Source: Opitutaceae bacterium (GTDB lineage: Bacteria > Verrucomicrobiota > Verrucomicrobiia > Opitutales > Opitutaceae). From it: a DNA stretch of 60,210 nt. This document shows positions 51,979 through 60,210 of this stretch, in pieces. Made by a program: the position numbers and the translations under genes. Location: the NCBI GenBank assembly GCA_028281165.1, contig JANQKI010000062.1, positions 1 to 60,210 of the forward strand. The letters run 5' to 3'. The notes beneath the pieces are model-generated. The model searched no databases and was not told the DNA's origin. It saw only the letters and a program-made list of their open reading frames with translations. Position 1 is the first letter of the stretch. Every line of letters starts with the position of its first letter.

Positions 51979-54900
51979 ATGCCCCTTCGACCATACGCCA
52001 TTCACTCCCTTGTGGAGAGATGTTTTCGTTTGGCATGCATGTCGGTATCGGGAGCGTTGTTGAGCTGCCTTGCATTTTCCACCGAGGAAGATGCGAGTCT
52101 GCAGTTCTATTCCATTCCGGAAGGGAAGGCTCACAAGACGCTCAAGATGGTCGCTTTGCAGAGCAAGGTGGATCTCGTGGCCATGCGGAAAATGACCCGC
52201 GGTGTCAGCACTCCTCCTCTCGAAGGCCATTTCGAAGTCAAGGAAGCGTTCGCTCGCTTGCTGGAAGGATCGCCGATTGAAGTCGTCTATCAATCGGAAA
52301 TCAATGCCTACACAGTTGTCGAGCGTCCGCATGAGTCTTCCGTTTCGGAACCTAGCAACGAACAAACTAATACCGAAACGAATCAAGATATGATCGAACT
52401 ACGACGACTGTTTAAGCAGCTAAGCTTAAGCGCGGCGGCCGCTGGTATTGCCAGTAGCCCACAAATTAATGCCCAGGACGATAGTGAAGACGAAGTCTTC
52501 GAACTTAGTCCTTTTACGGTTGATGCTTCCGAGGAATCAGGCTACGTGGCGACCACCACGCTTGCCGGAACTCGATTGAAGACGAATTTGCGCGACGTCG
52601 GCGCTGCTGTGTCCGTGATGACCGCGGAAATGTTTGAAGATACTGGAGCCACCGATGCTCAGACTATCCTTTCATACGGATTGGGGACCGAGGTTGCGGG
52701 CGTGCACGGCAATTTCGTAGGCGGCAGCGATATCGTCGGCGGCCAACAAGCCGACGAAGAAGCCACCCGTGTCAATCCTCAGCAAAGCCAGCGCGTGCGC
52801 GGACTGGCCAGAGCGCAATTAACCCGTAGCTATTTCGAAACCGACATCGGATTCGACAGTTACAATACGGAGCGTATCACCATTAACCGCGGACCGAACT
52901 CCCTTCTTTTCGGTATCGGTAGCGCTGGAGGAGTGATAGACAATAGCTTGGCCCAAGCTTCATTAGGTAGCGATTTCGGCGAGTTCAGCGTTCGTATCGG
53001 CGAACGAAGCAGCCATCGCGAAACCCTGGACTACAATAAAGTCCTGGTCGATGGCCGTTTGGCGGTCCGCGTAGCGGCGATGTATGAGAACACCGAATTC
53101 AAGCAGCGTCCAGCATATGAGGAAGAAAATCGCTTTTATGTAGCCTTGAATGCGGTTCTGTTAGAGAATGAAAATTCCGATTTCTTCGACGCGACGACTT
53201 TGAGAGTAAATTTCGAGGATGGATCGGCCACTGCGAATCCGCCCGTAGTTACGCCTCCGGGAGATTCAATCTCCAGCTGGTTTTCACTTCCTAGCACGGC
53301 TACGCAAGCGGCTAGCGGATCCACTTTGCCTTCTTGGATGAGCGACGGAACCTTCGTCCCCAAATTCACGGTGGATAGCCGCGGACTGGACGAGAATGGT
53401 GTCGCTCGTGGCATTACTGAAGGAGATATCAAGGGCGCGACTTCTGCTCCTTACTTCATCCAGCTAGCGTTGCACTACCCCGATCACACTTCCGGCGGAG
53501 GACCAAGCATTCAAGGAACGCAATACGCTGGCGGCGTGGGCCGGACTCTTTATCATATCGCTTCTGGAGGCGAACGAGGCCGCTGGGACTACCAAGTCAC
53601 TTCGTCCTACTTTCATGAGCCCTACTTCGCGGGATTTCGCACGCCTTCGATTCCCACCCATGTACTCGACAATCGCAATCTGCTGATTTCAGGCGATTCC
53701 GGTCGTGTGGAGCGAGACTTCGATGCTTCTAACTTCGTTCTCGAACAAACCCTTCTCGGTGGGCGCGCGGGTATCGAAATCGCCTTCGACAAGCAGACCT
53801 ATGAAACATGGCGCAACCTTCCTTTCGAATCGGGAGGAGGCTCTCAGATCGGTCGTGGCGATATCTTCGTCGACGTGCAGGAACGTCTCTCCAATGACAT
53901 ACCGAATCCGAATCTCGGACGTCTAATGATGGTAGCTGATTCTCGCGATAGTGGCGGGAATCCAGCAGGCTTTAGGGAAGACAAAGTCGAGCGCGAATCA
54001 ACTAGGGCGACTGCTTTCTATGATCTCGATTTTACGGAAAACGATGGCTGGTCCCGCTGGCTCGGCCGACATGTCATTACCGGAGTGCTCAGCACGCAAG
54101 AACGGGATTCCTTGACCAAGAACTATGGCGCCTATTGGGAATCTGCGAACGGCGAGATCGATCTGACAAGTAACGAATACCATTTCGGTGGCGTCAACGG
54201 AGTGAACCAGTTCCGCTTGCAATCGGTTACACAGGTCTACATTGGCGACAGCTTGCTCGATCCCTCGATTCAGTCTTTCGACGACATCCGCATTACCCAG
54301 CCGATCAACGTCGATCTACCGGATGCTGGCGACACTTACTATATGTTCACCTATGACCGAATTAATGGCGAACACTATGAAGGCAATTTCACGCTTCGCA
54401 ACAATCTGCAAGATAGGACCGAGGGTACCGATCGCAATCTTCGCGAGATCGACACCGAGGTACTCAGTATTCAAAGCTACCTCTTTGGTGGTGACATCGT
54501 AGGTCTCCTTGGTTGGAGAACGGATGAGCAGACCAGCACGCCTAGTGTGGGCTTGACTAACTTCACTCGTCTGCCGAATGGAGACAATGATGGCGCAACC
54601 AATCTGCAGCTCGGCGATGCGCTCGAACCGGAGTCAGGCAACACTTTCACGTGGAGTGTTGTCGCCCACCTGCCGCAACGATTCGAGCTTCCAGGCGGCA
54701 TTGATCTGAGCGCTCACTACAACAGTTCTGAAAACTTTAATCCTGTGGGAGCGCGTTCAAGTTTGCTCGGCGAAGCCCTCCCATCGCCAAGTGGCCTGAC
54801 AGAAGAGTATGGCTTCACGGTTGGGGCGCTCGAAGGCAAGTTCTCTGCCCGCTTCAACTGGTACAAGACGAGTATTGACCATGATACTGCCGACCTTTCT

Positions 54901-55830
54901 GGTGACGCTGCAAATCCGATCAACACTATCCATAACATGCTGGACCGCTGGGGTAAGACCCTGCAGTCGGGCTGGACGGTTGATGAGGCGCTAGCGGTCA
55001 CCGGTCCCGAGGCTGTCGGATTATATAGCTCCCATGACCAGGTTATTAATGAAATCATTTCCTTCGTACCACCGGAGTATCAAGCGGTCTACAACCTGCG
55101 ACTCGACGAGTTCTTCGACGCGGATTACGATTTGGAGTTTCTCAATAATCCGACCCCGACACGCTCTTTCAAATCCGAGGGATTCGAGATGGATGTCGTT
55201 GGAAATCTGACGCAGAATTGGCGTGTGTTCATGAACGCCGCTAAGCAGGAAACCGTTGAATCCAACATCGGCAGGGAGCAGCTCGAACTCTCTAACTATA
55301 TCGGAGAGCAAGTCCGCGCTTCTCCTTTGCGCAACATTATCAATGACCCGATTCTTGATGATGGAGTCACTCACGAAACGAAATACGTCAATAGCTTGGC
55401 GGTTCCTCTGCTGGCCGGAACGCTCAAAGAAGGCACCACCTCTCTCGAGCTTCGCGAGTGGCGGGTTAATCTCGGCACCAACTACAGCTTTACCGAAGGT
55501 CGCTTTAAAGGAGTCGGCATCGGTGGCGCCGTGCGTTGGCAAAGCGAGGCGGCCCTCGGGTATCCCAATGAGTTGAACGAAAACGGTGTTCCCGTTCCCA
55601 TTCTCAGCCAGCCGTTCTTCGGGCCGGAAGAGTTTAATGGCGATATCTGGCTGAGCTATGGCAAGAAGATCCGCGACGGTAAAATCGATTGGAAGGCGCA
55701 GATAAATTTCCGCAATGCCTTCGGGGACAACGAAAATATCCCTGTCACGGTCAATCCGGACGGTCAGGTGGCTATCTTCCGTAATCCTTTACCAAGGGAA
55801 GTTTTCCTGACGAATACGTTTAGGTTCTAG
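51979..55830 (+). CDS. large TonB-dependent receptor with STN signalling domain
   Basis: A 1283-residue outer-membrane receptor. An N-terminal signal peptide (about 1-33) precedes an STN domain (about 40-115), with YSIPEGKAHKTLKMVALQSK and 'LEGHFEVKEAFARLLEGSPI' (20 residues each). A second hydrophobic, signal-like stretch (LSLSAAAAGIASSPQINAQ, about 150-168) follows. Then FELSPFTVDASEESGYVATT starts the plug region typical of Opitutae receptors. The barrel ends NTFRF with the terminal phenylalanine. It follows the sigma and FecR genes, so substrate binding probably triggers their signalling. The ligand is not clear; this receptor type is often for glycans or siderophores. Confidence 0.93.
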   Translation: MPLRPYAIHSLVERCFRLACMSVSGALLSCLAFSTEEDASLQFYSIPEGKAHKTLKMVALQSKVDLVAMRKMTRGVSTPPLEGHFEVKEAFARLLEGSPIEVVYQSEINAYTVVERPHESSVSEPSNEQTNTETNQDMIELRRLFKQLSLSAAAAGIASSPQINAQDDSEDEVFELSPFTVDASEESGYVATTTLAGTRLKTNLRDVGAAVSVMTAEMFEDTGATDAQTILSYGLGTEVAGVHGNFVGGSDIVGGQQADEEATRVNPQQSQRVRGLARAQLTRSYFETDIGFDSYNTERITINRGPNSLLFGIGSAGGVIDNSLAQASLGSDFGEFSVRIGERSSHRETLDYNKVLVDGRLAVRVAAMYENTEFKQRPAYEEENRFYVALNAVLLENENSDFFDATTLRVNFEDGSATANPPVVTPPGDSISSWFSLPSTATQAASGSTLPSWMSDGTFVPKFTVDSRGLDENGVARGITEGDIKGATSAPYFIQLALHYPDHTSGGGPSIQGTQYAGGVGRTLYHIASGGERGRWDYQVTSSYFHEPYFAGFRTPSIPTHVLDNRNLLISGDSGRVERDFDASNFVLEQTLLGGRAGIEIAFDKQTYETWRNLPFESGGGSQIGRGDIFVDVQERLSNDIPNPNLGRLMMVADSRDSGGNPAGFREDKVERESTRATAFYDLDFTENDGWSRWLGRHVITGVLSTQERDSLTKNYGAYWESANGEIDLTSNEYHFGGVNGVNQFRLQSVTQVYIGDSLLDPSIQSFDDIRITQPINVDLPDAGDTYYMFTYDRINGEHYEGNFTLRNNLQDRTEGTDRNLREIDTEVLSIQSYLFGGDIVGLLGWRTDEQTSTPSVGLTNFTRLPNGDNDGATNLQLGDALEPESGNTFTWSVVAHLPQRFELPGGIDLSAHYNSSENFNPVGARSSLLGEALPSPSGLTEEYGFTVGALEGKFSARFNWYKTSIDHDTADLSGDAANPINTIHNMLDRWGKTLQSGWTVDEALAVTGPEAVGLYSSHDQVINEIISFVPPEYQAVYNLRLDEFFDADYDLEFLNNPTPTRSFKSEGFEMDVVGNLTQNWRVFMNAAKQETVESNIGREQLELSNYIGEQVRASPLRNIINDPILDDGVTHETKYVNSLAVPLLAGTLKEGTTSLELREWRVNLGTNYSFTEGRFKGVGIGGAVRWQSEAALGYPNELNENGVPVPILSQPFFGPEEFNGDIWLSYGKKIRDGKIDWKAQINFRNAFGDNENIPVTVNPDGQVAIFRNPLPREVFLTNTFRF

Positions 55831-55851
55831 ACCTCGTCCTTTTTTCTCTGA

Positions 55852-55882
55852 GAGCCAAGCTGGTATAGCTTGGCTCTTTTTT
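55852..55882 (+). terminator. intrinsic terminator after TonB receptor gene
   Basis: GAGCCAAGCT (55852-55861) pairs perfectly with AGCTTGGCTC (55867-55876) across a 5-nt loop and is followed by six T. It lies 22 bp after the receptor stop and is the clearest terminator of the window. Confidence 0.92.
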
Positions 55883-55946
55883 CGTTTGCCCTGAATCGTG
55901 TAAGTAAAGATTCAATACTCGGTGTTAACTGATACTATCCGGAAAA

Positions 55947-56441
55947 TTGAATCAGAATCCTCTCAAGCTTGTTGTATTCGATCTGGATTTTACCCTTTGG
56001 AATGCGGGAGATGTCTGGTGCGACTGTCTGACTCCGCCTTTTCGTGTCGAGTCGGGAGACGTTCGGGATGCTAGAGGGGCAGCCATTCGTCTGTATCCGG
56101 ATGTCTTAGACATTTTAGACAGGTTGGATACATTGGATATCCAAATGGCCTTGGCTTCACGAACTAAGGAACCCGATTGGGCTAACGAACTTTTAGAACT
56201 TTTGTCCGTTCGGCATCGCTTTTCCTTCGCCGAGATATATCCTTCCTCCAAAATCCATCATTTCGAGAGACTGAGAACCTCTAGCGGGGCAGCGTTTGAA
56301 GAAATGCTCTTTTTCGATGACGAGGAACGAAATGTAATTGAGGTTGGCCAGTTGGGTGTTGCTACCTACTACGTTTCTCAGGGAATGAGTAAAGGCTTGT
56401 TTAAAAAAGGGTTGGAGCGATTCGGACTTACCCTTCCATAA
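55947..56441 (+). CDS. HAD superfamily phosphatase, MDP-1 type
   Basis: A 164-residue protein of the magnesium-dependent phosphatase-1 family. HAD motif I is VVFDLDFTLW with nucleophile and acid DxDxT; motif II is ALASRTKEPDW with the conserved Ser/Thr; motif IV is MLFFDDEERN. The family lacks a cap domain, as here. MDP-1 can act on sugar phosphates or protein phosphotyrosine, and fructosamine-6-phosphate is a known substrate of the eukaryotic enzyme. The start is a TTG at 55947 with GGAAAA upstream. It precedes a sodium/solute symporter gene by 68 bp. Confidence 0.88.
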   Translation: MNQNPLKLVVFDLDFTLWNAGDVWCDCLTPPFRVESGDVRDARGAAIRLYPDVLDILDRLDTLDIQMALASRTKEPDWANELLELLSVRHRFSFAEIYPSSKIHHFERLRTSSGAAFEEMLFFDDEERNVIEVGQLGVATYYVSQGMSKGLFKKGLERFGLTLP

Positions 56442-56509
56442 GCTTTTTTTGTCTTAATTAGTACTCACTGATCCTTGACGAGGGATAAAGCCTACTTACT
56501 TTTCCGTCG

Positions 56510-58057
56510 GTGGGCCTGTCGCTAATCGATTACATTGTCGTCTTCCTCTATCTGGCTGGTATTGCAGCGATTGGTTTAACCATCTCGCTTCGCGGGCAAA
56601 AGACGACTTCCAAGTACTTTGTCGCCGACAAACAAATACCGACTTGGGCTGTAGCTTTCACTTTGATGGCTACTTTGATTAGTAGCAACACATTGGTGGC
56701 TCATCCGGCGATTGTATTCAAATCGAGCATGATTCTAGTGCCCGGATTTTTGCTCATCCCATTTGTCCTCGTATTCGTGGCTATTGTAGTGGTTCCGTTC
56801 TATCGTCGGGTTATTGGCATGAGCGCCTACGAGTACATTGGGAAGCGTTTCGGACTGGGGGGTCGGATCTTCACTTCGTTCGGTTTTATTCTGGATAGGA
56901 CATTCGATATTGGAGTGACTCTGGTCACGACGGGGATTGTGGTCTCGGTCATGACGGGTTGGGACATTCGGTGGGTTCTGGCTGGAGTGGGTCTGTTTAC
57001 CGTTGTGTACACATGCATTGGCGGCATACAGGCCGTTGTTTGGACAGATGTTGCTCAAGGCATCGTGCTGATTGGCGGAGGTCTCTTAATTCTTGGTATG
57101 CTTCTCTTCTCGCCCGAAGCAGGACCCCCAGGGGCCGTTGTGGCCGAAGCTTGGAGGGCGGGTAAATTCAGTTTTGGAAATCCTGAGCTTTCTTGGCGGA
57201 GCCTTTTCAATCAAGAGGAGCGAACGGTTTGGATGTTCCTGGCGGCTATGGGTATTCTGTGGACGAGGCGATACGTCTGCGACCAGAACATGGTACAGCG
57301 CTATTTGATCGCTAAAACCGACGCTGAAGCTCGCAAGGGAACTCTCATTGGGGCGGCCCTTTCAGTGCCGATATTGCTTGGTTTTAATTTAATTGGAGCC
57401 TGCTTGTATGGATTTTATGCTCTTACGGATGCTCAAGCTCCCGAGATAGTCGATTACCTCCTGCCATACTTCGTTTTGGAATTTCTACCCGCCGGAATCG
57501 TGGGGCTTCTGGTTGCCGCTATTCTCGCCGCTTCCATGTCCTCTCTCAGTTCCGATCTCAATAGCATAGCGACCGTGTTGACGCGCGACTATTTTCAACG
57601 CTTTCTGCCCAATCTCGCCGACAGTGTTCACCTAAAGATTGGGCGTTTGATGGTTTTAGTATCGGGTTCGATCTCTGTCGTCATTGGTTTGATTATCGCT
57701 CCAACCGAGATAAGCGAACCGCTAGCTACTAAAGCCTTAACCATAGCGACGATAATCACTACGGGAACTCTGGGCCTCTTCGCTCTTGGGTTCCTGTCAC
57801 GCAAAGCTACTCGAACCGGATGCTACACGGGTATCGCCTGTACCTTGATTTTCATGTCTTGGGCTCTCTTAACTTCCTCGGGTCACCCATGGTTCGATTG
57901 GTTTCCTATAAGGTATACCATGAACACCATTCTCATCGGCATTTTCGGACAATTTGTCATGTTTGGAACCGGTTGGATTGCTAGCGTATTTCTAGGTGGA
58001 TACAGACCCGAGGACATCGATTCGCTGATCTATAAGCGAAGCCGCGAGGCGAGTTAG
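56510..58057 (+). CDS. sodium/solute symporter (SSS family)
   Basis: A 515-residue symporter with 13 expected helices. The opening 'YIVVFLYLAGIAAIGL' and the SSS block KYFVADKQIPTWAVAFTLMA followed by TLISSNTLV are typical. The core QAVVWTDVAQG segment and AAILAASMSSLSSDLNSIAT (20 residues) are conserved. Its start codon is a GTG at 56510. It is only distantly like the SGLT-type symporter at 48105, so a different solute is likely. The gene lies after the MDP-1 type phosphatase and before a secreted beta-propeller protein. Confidence 0.92.
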   Translation: MGLSLIDYIVVFLYLAGIAAIGLTISLRGQKTTSKYFVADKQIPTWAVAFTLMATLISSNTLVAHPAIVFKSSMILVPGFLLIPFVLVFVAIVVVPFYRRVIGMSAYEYIGKRFGLGGRIFTSFGFILDRTFDIGVTLVTTGIVVSVMTGWDIRWVLAGVGLFTVVYTCIGGIQAVVWTDVAQGIVLIGGGLLILGMLLFSPEAGPPGAVVAEAWRAGKFSFGNPELSWRSLFNQEERTVWMFLAAMGILWTRRYVCDQNMVQRYLIAKTDAEARKGTLIGAALSVPILLGFNLIGACLYGFYALTDAQAPEIVDYLLPYFVLEFLPAGIVGLLVAAILAASMSSLSSDLNSIATVLTRDYFQRFLPNLADSVHLKIGRLMVLVSGSISVVIGLIIAPTEISEPLATKALTIATIITTGTLGLFALGFLSRKATRTGCYTGIACTLIFMSWALLTSSGHPWFDWFPIRYTMNTILIGIFGQFVMFGTGWIASVFLGGYRPEDIDSLIYKRSREAS

Positions 58058-58085
58058 CCATTTAGCGTTCCCGATCAGCAGTTAG

Positions 58086-58100
58086 AAACCTTCGGTTTTT
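58086..58100 (+). terminator. weak terminator-like hairpin
   Basis: AAACC, a TTC loop and GGTTT form a 5-bp stem followed by two more T at 58099-58100, about 30 bp after the symporter stop. The stem is short, so this is only a suggestion. Confidence 0.35.
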
Positions 58101-58272
58101 CGCCATCCCTCCAATGGCTAAAGGGGCGAATCTTCTCCGCGTGAAACTTTGAGCCAAAGGGAGGCGTATCTCTTATCAAACGGGGAGCAACTATCTATGG
58201 TCGCTTCTTCTTAACTGAACTTGTCGTTGTCTTACCTGTCTTTTAAATGAATTCCAACCAAGGCTGATTGTG

Positions 58273-60210
58273 ATGTGTCTCCTGCCGACTATAGCCCGAG
58301 TTTCCTTCTTTTCCTTCGCTCTTTCGCTAGCCGTGGCTGCAGTGGCTGAGACGCCGATCTTCCTCCAGCCCAAGCCGGCTGTAGAGCTCTCCTGGAGTAT
58401 GGAAGAAGAGACGGCTGCGATCGAAATCTCATCTGATGGAGAGACCTGGGAAGCGATATCTCCGACTCGGACCGATGGCAACTTGGCCTATTGGATTACC
58501 ACTGTAGAGAAAGCTCCGGTGCTCGCTCGCAAGACGCTTGGCAACTCGGGGGCTGAAAGAGGAGGGCATCTTGTTGTCGATCTTGATGAAGGAGTGCGTC
58601 AGGTGAAAATCGAGGTGTTCGATGATAAGACGCAGCTATGGAAGCCGCGTGTGCTTGCCAATCTGGAAGGCAAGGCGGGGACGTTACCATTTTCGCTTAA
58701 TGGCGATTTCAACCTTTCGAACATCCGCGTCTCAATCAGCGAGCAAGCCATCTTCGATTTCACCTTCACTTCCATCGCTCACGAATTTGGAAGTCAAGTC
58801 GTCTCCAAAAATCGCCTACAAACACCAGGCTTTGGAGCTTTTGATTTCGCTGGCGAGAGGGATAGCTCGGATCAAACCGTAGAAGAATCCGATATCTGGC
58901 GAATCCATGGAGACCGCCTCTTTTTCTTCAATCATTTGCGTGGCCTGCAGGTTGTTGATTTAAGCGATTCCGGGAGTCCGGAGATTTCTCATTTTCTCAG
59001 GCTGCCTGCTGTTGGGCAGCAGATGTATGTTCCTCATGAGAATCTGGCCATCTTGCTAGCCAGCCAGGGTTATGCCCAGCGATCTGAAGTTCTGGCCGTT
59101 TCTATTGAAGGCGAAAATATTGAAGCTGTCAGTGTAGTTGAGATTGAAGGACATATTTTCGATAGTCGGATGATTGGAGATCGTCTTTACACGGCGGCTT
59201 ACAGCTACGAACAAGTGGACGAAGAGGATTACAGTTATTTCGTTTGGGATGATAAACTGCTGATCAGCGCCCTTGATTTTTCAGATCCAGCGAATCCCGA
59301 AAAGCTGGAAGAGATCGAGTTGCCTGACGCTTCAGCCGTGCTTACCGCTACTCCCGAATATTTGATCGTAGCATCCAGAAATTGGAGGCGTCTTCAAAAT
59401 CAGCGGTCCGATGTTTTCCTATTTTCTCTTACCGATCCTGAATCGCCTCTCAAGCCTATCCAAACGTTTCATACGGAAGGCATTATTTTAGATAAGTTCA
59501 AAATGAGCGTTCATGAAGGAGTCATCACCTGCATATCAGAGTCCAATGCCTTCCGGCCTCTCGGTCAGCGCTCCACTATTCTTGAAACGTTTACTATCCA
59601 GCCTTCCGATAATATTGAGCTTCCCGAGGATGAAAATTGGCTGCCTCCAGATTTTTCCGAGCTAGGGGACGAAGTTCCGGATCCGAATCGTTTGGGGCGG
59701 ATTTCCCTAGGGGAAGGAGAGCGGCTCTTTGCGACTCGGATCGTTGGTGATCGGGCCTATATCGTTACCTTCCTGCAAATCGATCCGCTCTGGGTGGTCG
59801 ATTTGTCCGATCCCGCTAATCCGACGATCACGGGCGAGTTGGAAATTCCTGGTTGGTCTACCTATTTGCAGCCGCTTGGCGATGAGCTTTTCGCGGTAGG
59901 TGTGGAGGATCGGCGCGTCAGTATCTCGCTCTTTGATGTTGCCGATCCTTCGAATCCCTTTTTGAGCGACCGTGTCTTCTTGGGCGAGGAGGGGAGTTAT
60001 TCCTGGAGCGAGGCCAATTACGACGAAAAAGCGGTAACCATTCTGCCTGAGGAGAACCTGGCTCTTATACCATTTTTTGAATACAAAACTGGAAGCTTCA
60101 ATCAAATCGCTCGTATTCAGCTTATTGATTTCGAATCTGGCAAGCTTTCCTTGCGAGGCGTGATCGAGAGCGATTACAACTTCCGAAGAGCCTCTCTCGT
60201 TTCCGACGAA
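58273..60210 (+). CDS. secreted Beta_propel-family protein (3' end beyond window)
   Basis: The frame is open from an ATG at 58273 to the right edge, giving 646 visible codons. A signal peptide covers residues 1-25 (SFFSFALSLAVAAVAET). Residues 26-210 form a beta-rich N-terminal part. From about residue 215 repeated blades carry 'DSGSPEISHFLRLP'-like, 'DFSDPANPEKLEEIELP' and LFDVADPSNPFLSD segments. The segment 'FLQIDPLWVVDLSDPANP' then GELEIPGWSTYLQPLGDELF is the signature of the Beta_propel family (secreted beta-propeller proteins). No catalytic residues are known for the family; it is probably periplasmic or surface-bound. Confidence 0.85.
   Translation, partial: MCLLPTIARVSFFSFALSLAVAAVAETPIFLQPKPAVELSWSMEEETAAIEISSDGETWEAISPTRTDGNLAYWITTVEKAPVLARKTLGNSGAERGGHLVVDLDEGVRQVKIEVFDDKTQLWKPRVLANLEGKAGTLPFSLNGDFNLSNIRVSISEQAIFDFTFTSIAHEFGSQVVSKNRLQTPGFGAFDFAGERDSSDQTVEESDIWRIHGDRLFFFNHLRGLQVVDLSDSGSPEISHFLRLPAVGQQMYVPHENLAILLASQGYAQRSEVLAVSIEGENIEAVSVVEIEGHIFDSRMIGDRLYTAAYSYEQVDEEDYSYFVWDDKLLISALDFSDPANPEKLEEIELPDASAVLTATPEYLIVASRNWRRLQNQRSDVFLFSLTDPESPLKPIQTFHTEGIILDKFKMSVHEGVITCISESNAFRPLGQRSTILETFTIQPSDNIELPEDENWLPPDFSELGDEVPDPNRLGRISLGEGERLFATRIVGDRAYIVTFLQIDPLWVVDLSDPANPTITGELEIPGWSTYLQPLGDELFAVGVEDRRVSISLFDVADPSNPFLSDRVFLGEEGSYSWSEANYDEKAVTILPEENLALIPFFEYKTGSFNQIARIQLIDFESGKLSLRGVIESDYNFRRASLVSDE

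Overview
The window looks like a chromosomal segment of a marine-type Verrucomicrobiota bacterium, most likely from the Opitutae (Opitutales/Puniceicoccales). This placement is inferred from gene content: a very large TonB-dependent receptor with the N-terminal 'FxLSPFxVDASExxGYxATTTLAGTRL' type of segment, a MoxR/DUF58/BatA/DUF4175-like/DUF4159 operon, a sulfatase with glycoside hydrolases, several Gfo/Idh/MocA oxidoreductases and many secreted TPR or repeat proteins. No rRNA or tRNA gene and no CRISPR array was recognised. Both ends of the window cut through genes.

Layout. (1) Positions 1-10463, minus strand: a gluzincin-type TPR peptidase, a DUF4159 protein, MoxR ATPase, DUF58 protein, BatA-like vWA protein and a large DUF4175-like coiled-coil membrane protein (cut by the left edge). 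Four of these junctions or near-junctions overlap or lie very close, so this is one cell-envelope module. (2) 10883-21513: a carbohydrate block with an S1 sulfatase, two GH2 enzymes, a GH43-like beta-propeller protein, a MelA-type GH4 alpha-galactosidase with an unusual C-terminal extension, and a divergent AraC regulator. An isolated GvpL/GvpF-family gene sits inside this block. Together it reads as a small locus for a sulfated, galactose-containing glycan. (3) 21541-30384: housekeeping and mixed genes: an LpxL-like acyltransferase, a methyltransferase, two Gfo/Idh/MocA oxidoreductases, pyrE, a TatD-like hydrolase and three unknowns. (4) 30480-36153: an apparent four-gene operon of two paralogous secreted TPR-DUF3108-PsbP-like proteins followed by a histidine kinase and an OmpR-type response regulator. 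(5) 36162-43660: a DUF3500 protein, a tandem-repeat secreted protein, an MBL-fold/beta-CASP protein, a GNAT, TcdA, an ArsR/AHSA1 pair and a CaCA antiporter. (6) 43665-50066: a TonB-dependent receptor, an AraC regulator, aldose 1-epimerase and an SGLT-type symporter. (7) 50276-55830: an ECF sigma / FecR / STN-TonB receptor surface-signalling set. (8) 55947-60210: an MDP-1 type HAD phosphatase, a second sodium/solute symporter and a secreted Beta_propel-family protein cut by the right edge.

Mobile and repeat DNA. Three palindromic, TA-flanked, transposase-less elements (MITE-like) occur within about 10 kb: 31991-32178, 39759-40025 and 41519-41680. The first lies in codon 2-3 of a gene for a secreted protein and adds exactly 62 codons in frame; removing it with one TA copy restores a clean start and signal peptide. 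The third supplies the stop codon of the neighbouring AHSA1-like gene. A perfect 25-bp inverted REP pair lies at 29422-29502 and a second REP-like hairpin at 5832-5856.

The most attractive candidates for an undescribed system are the duplicated secreted sensor-like proteins coupled to their own two-component system (30480-36153), the orphan GvpL/F gene, and the GH4-plus-binding-domain fusion with its divergent AraC gene.
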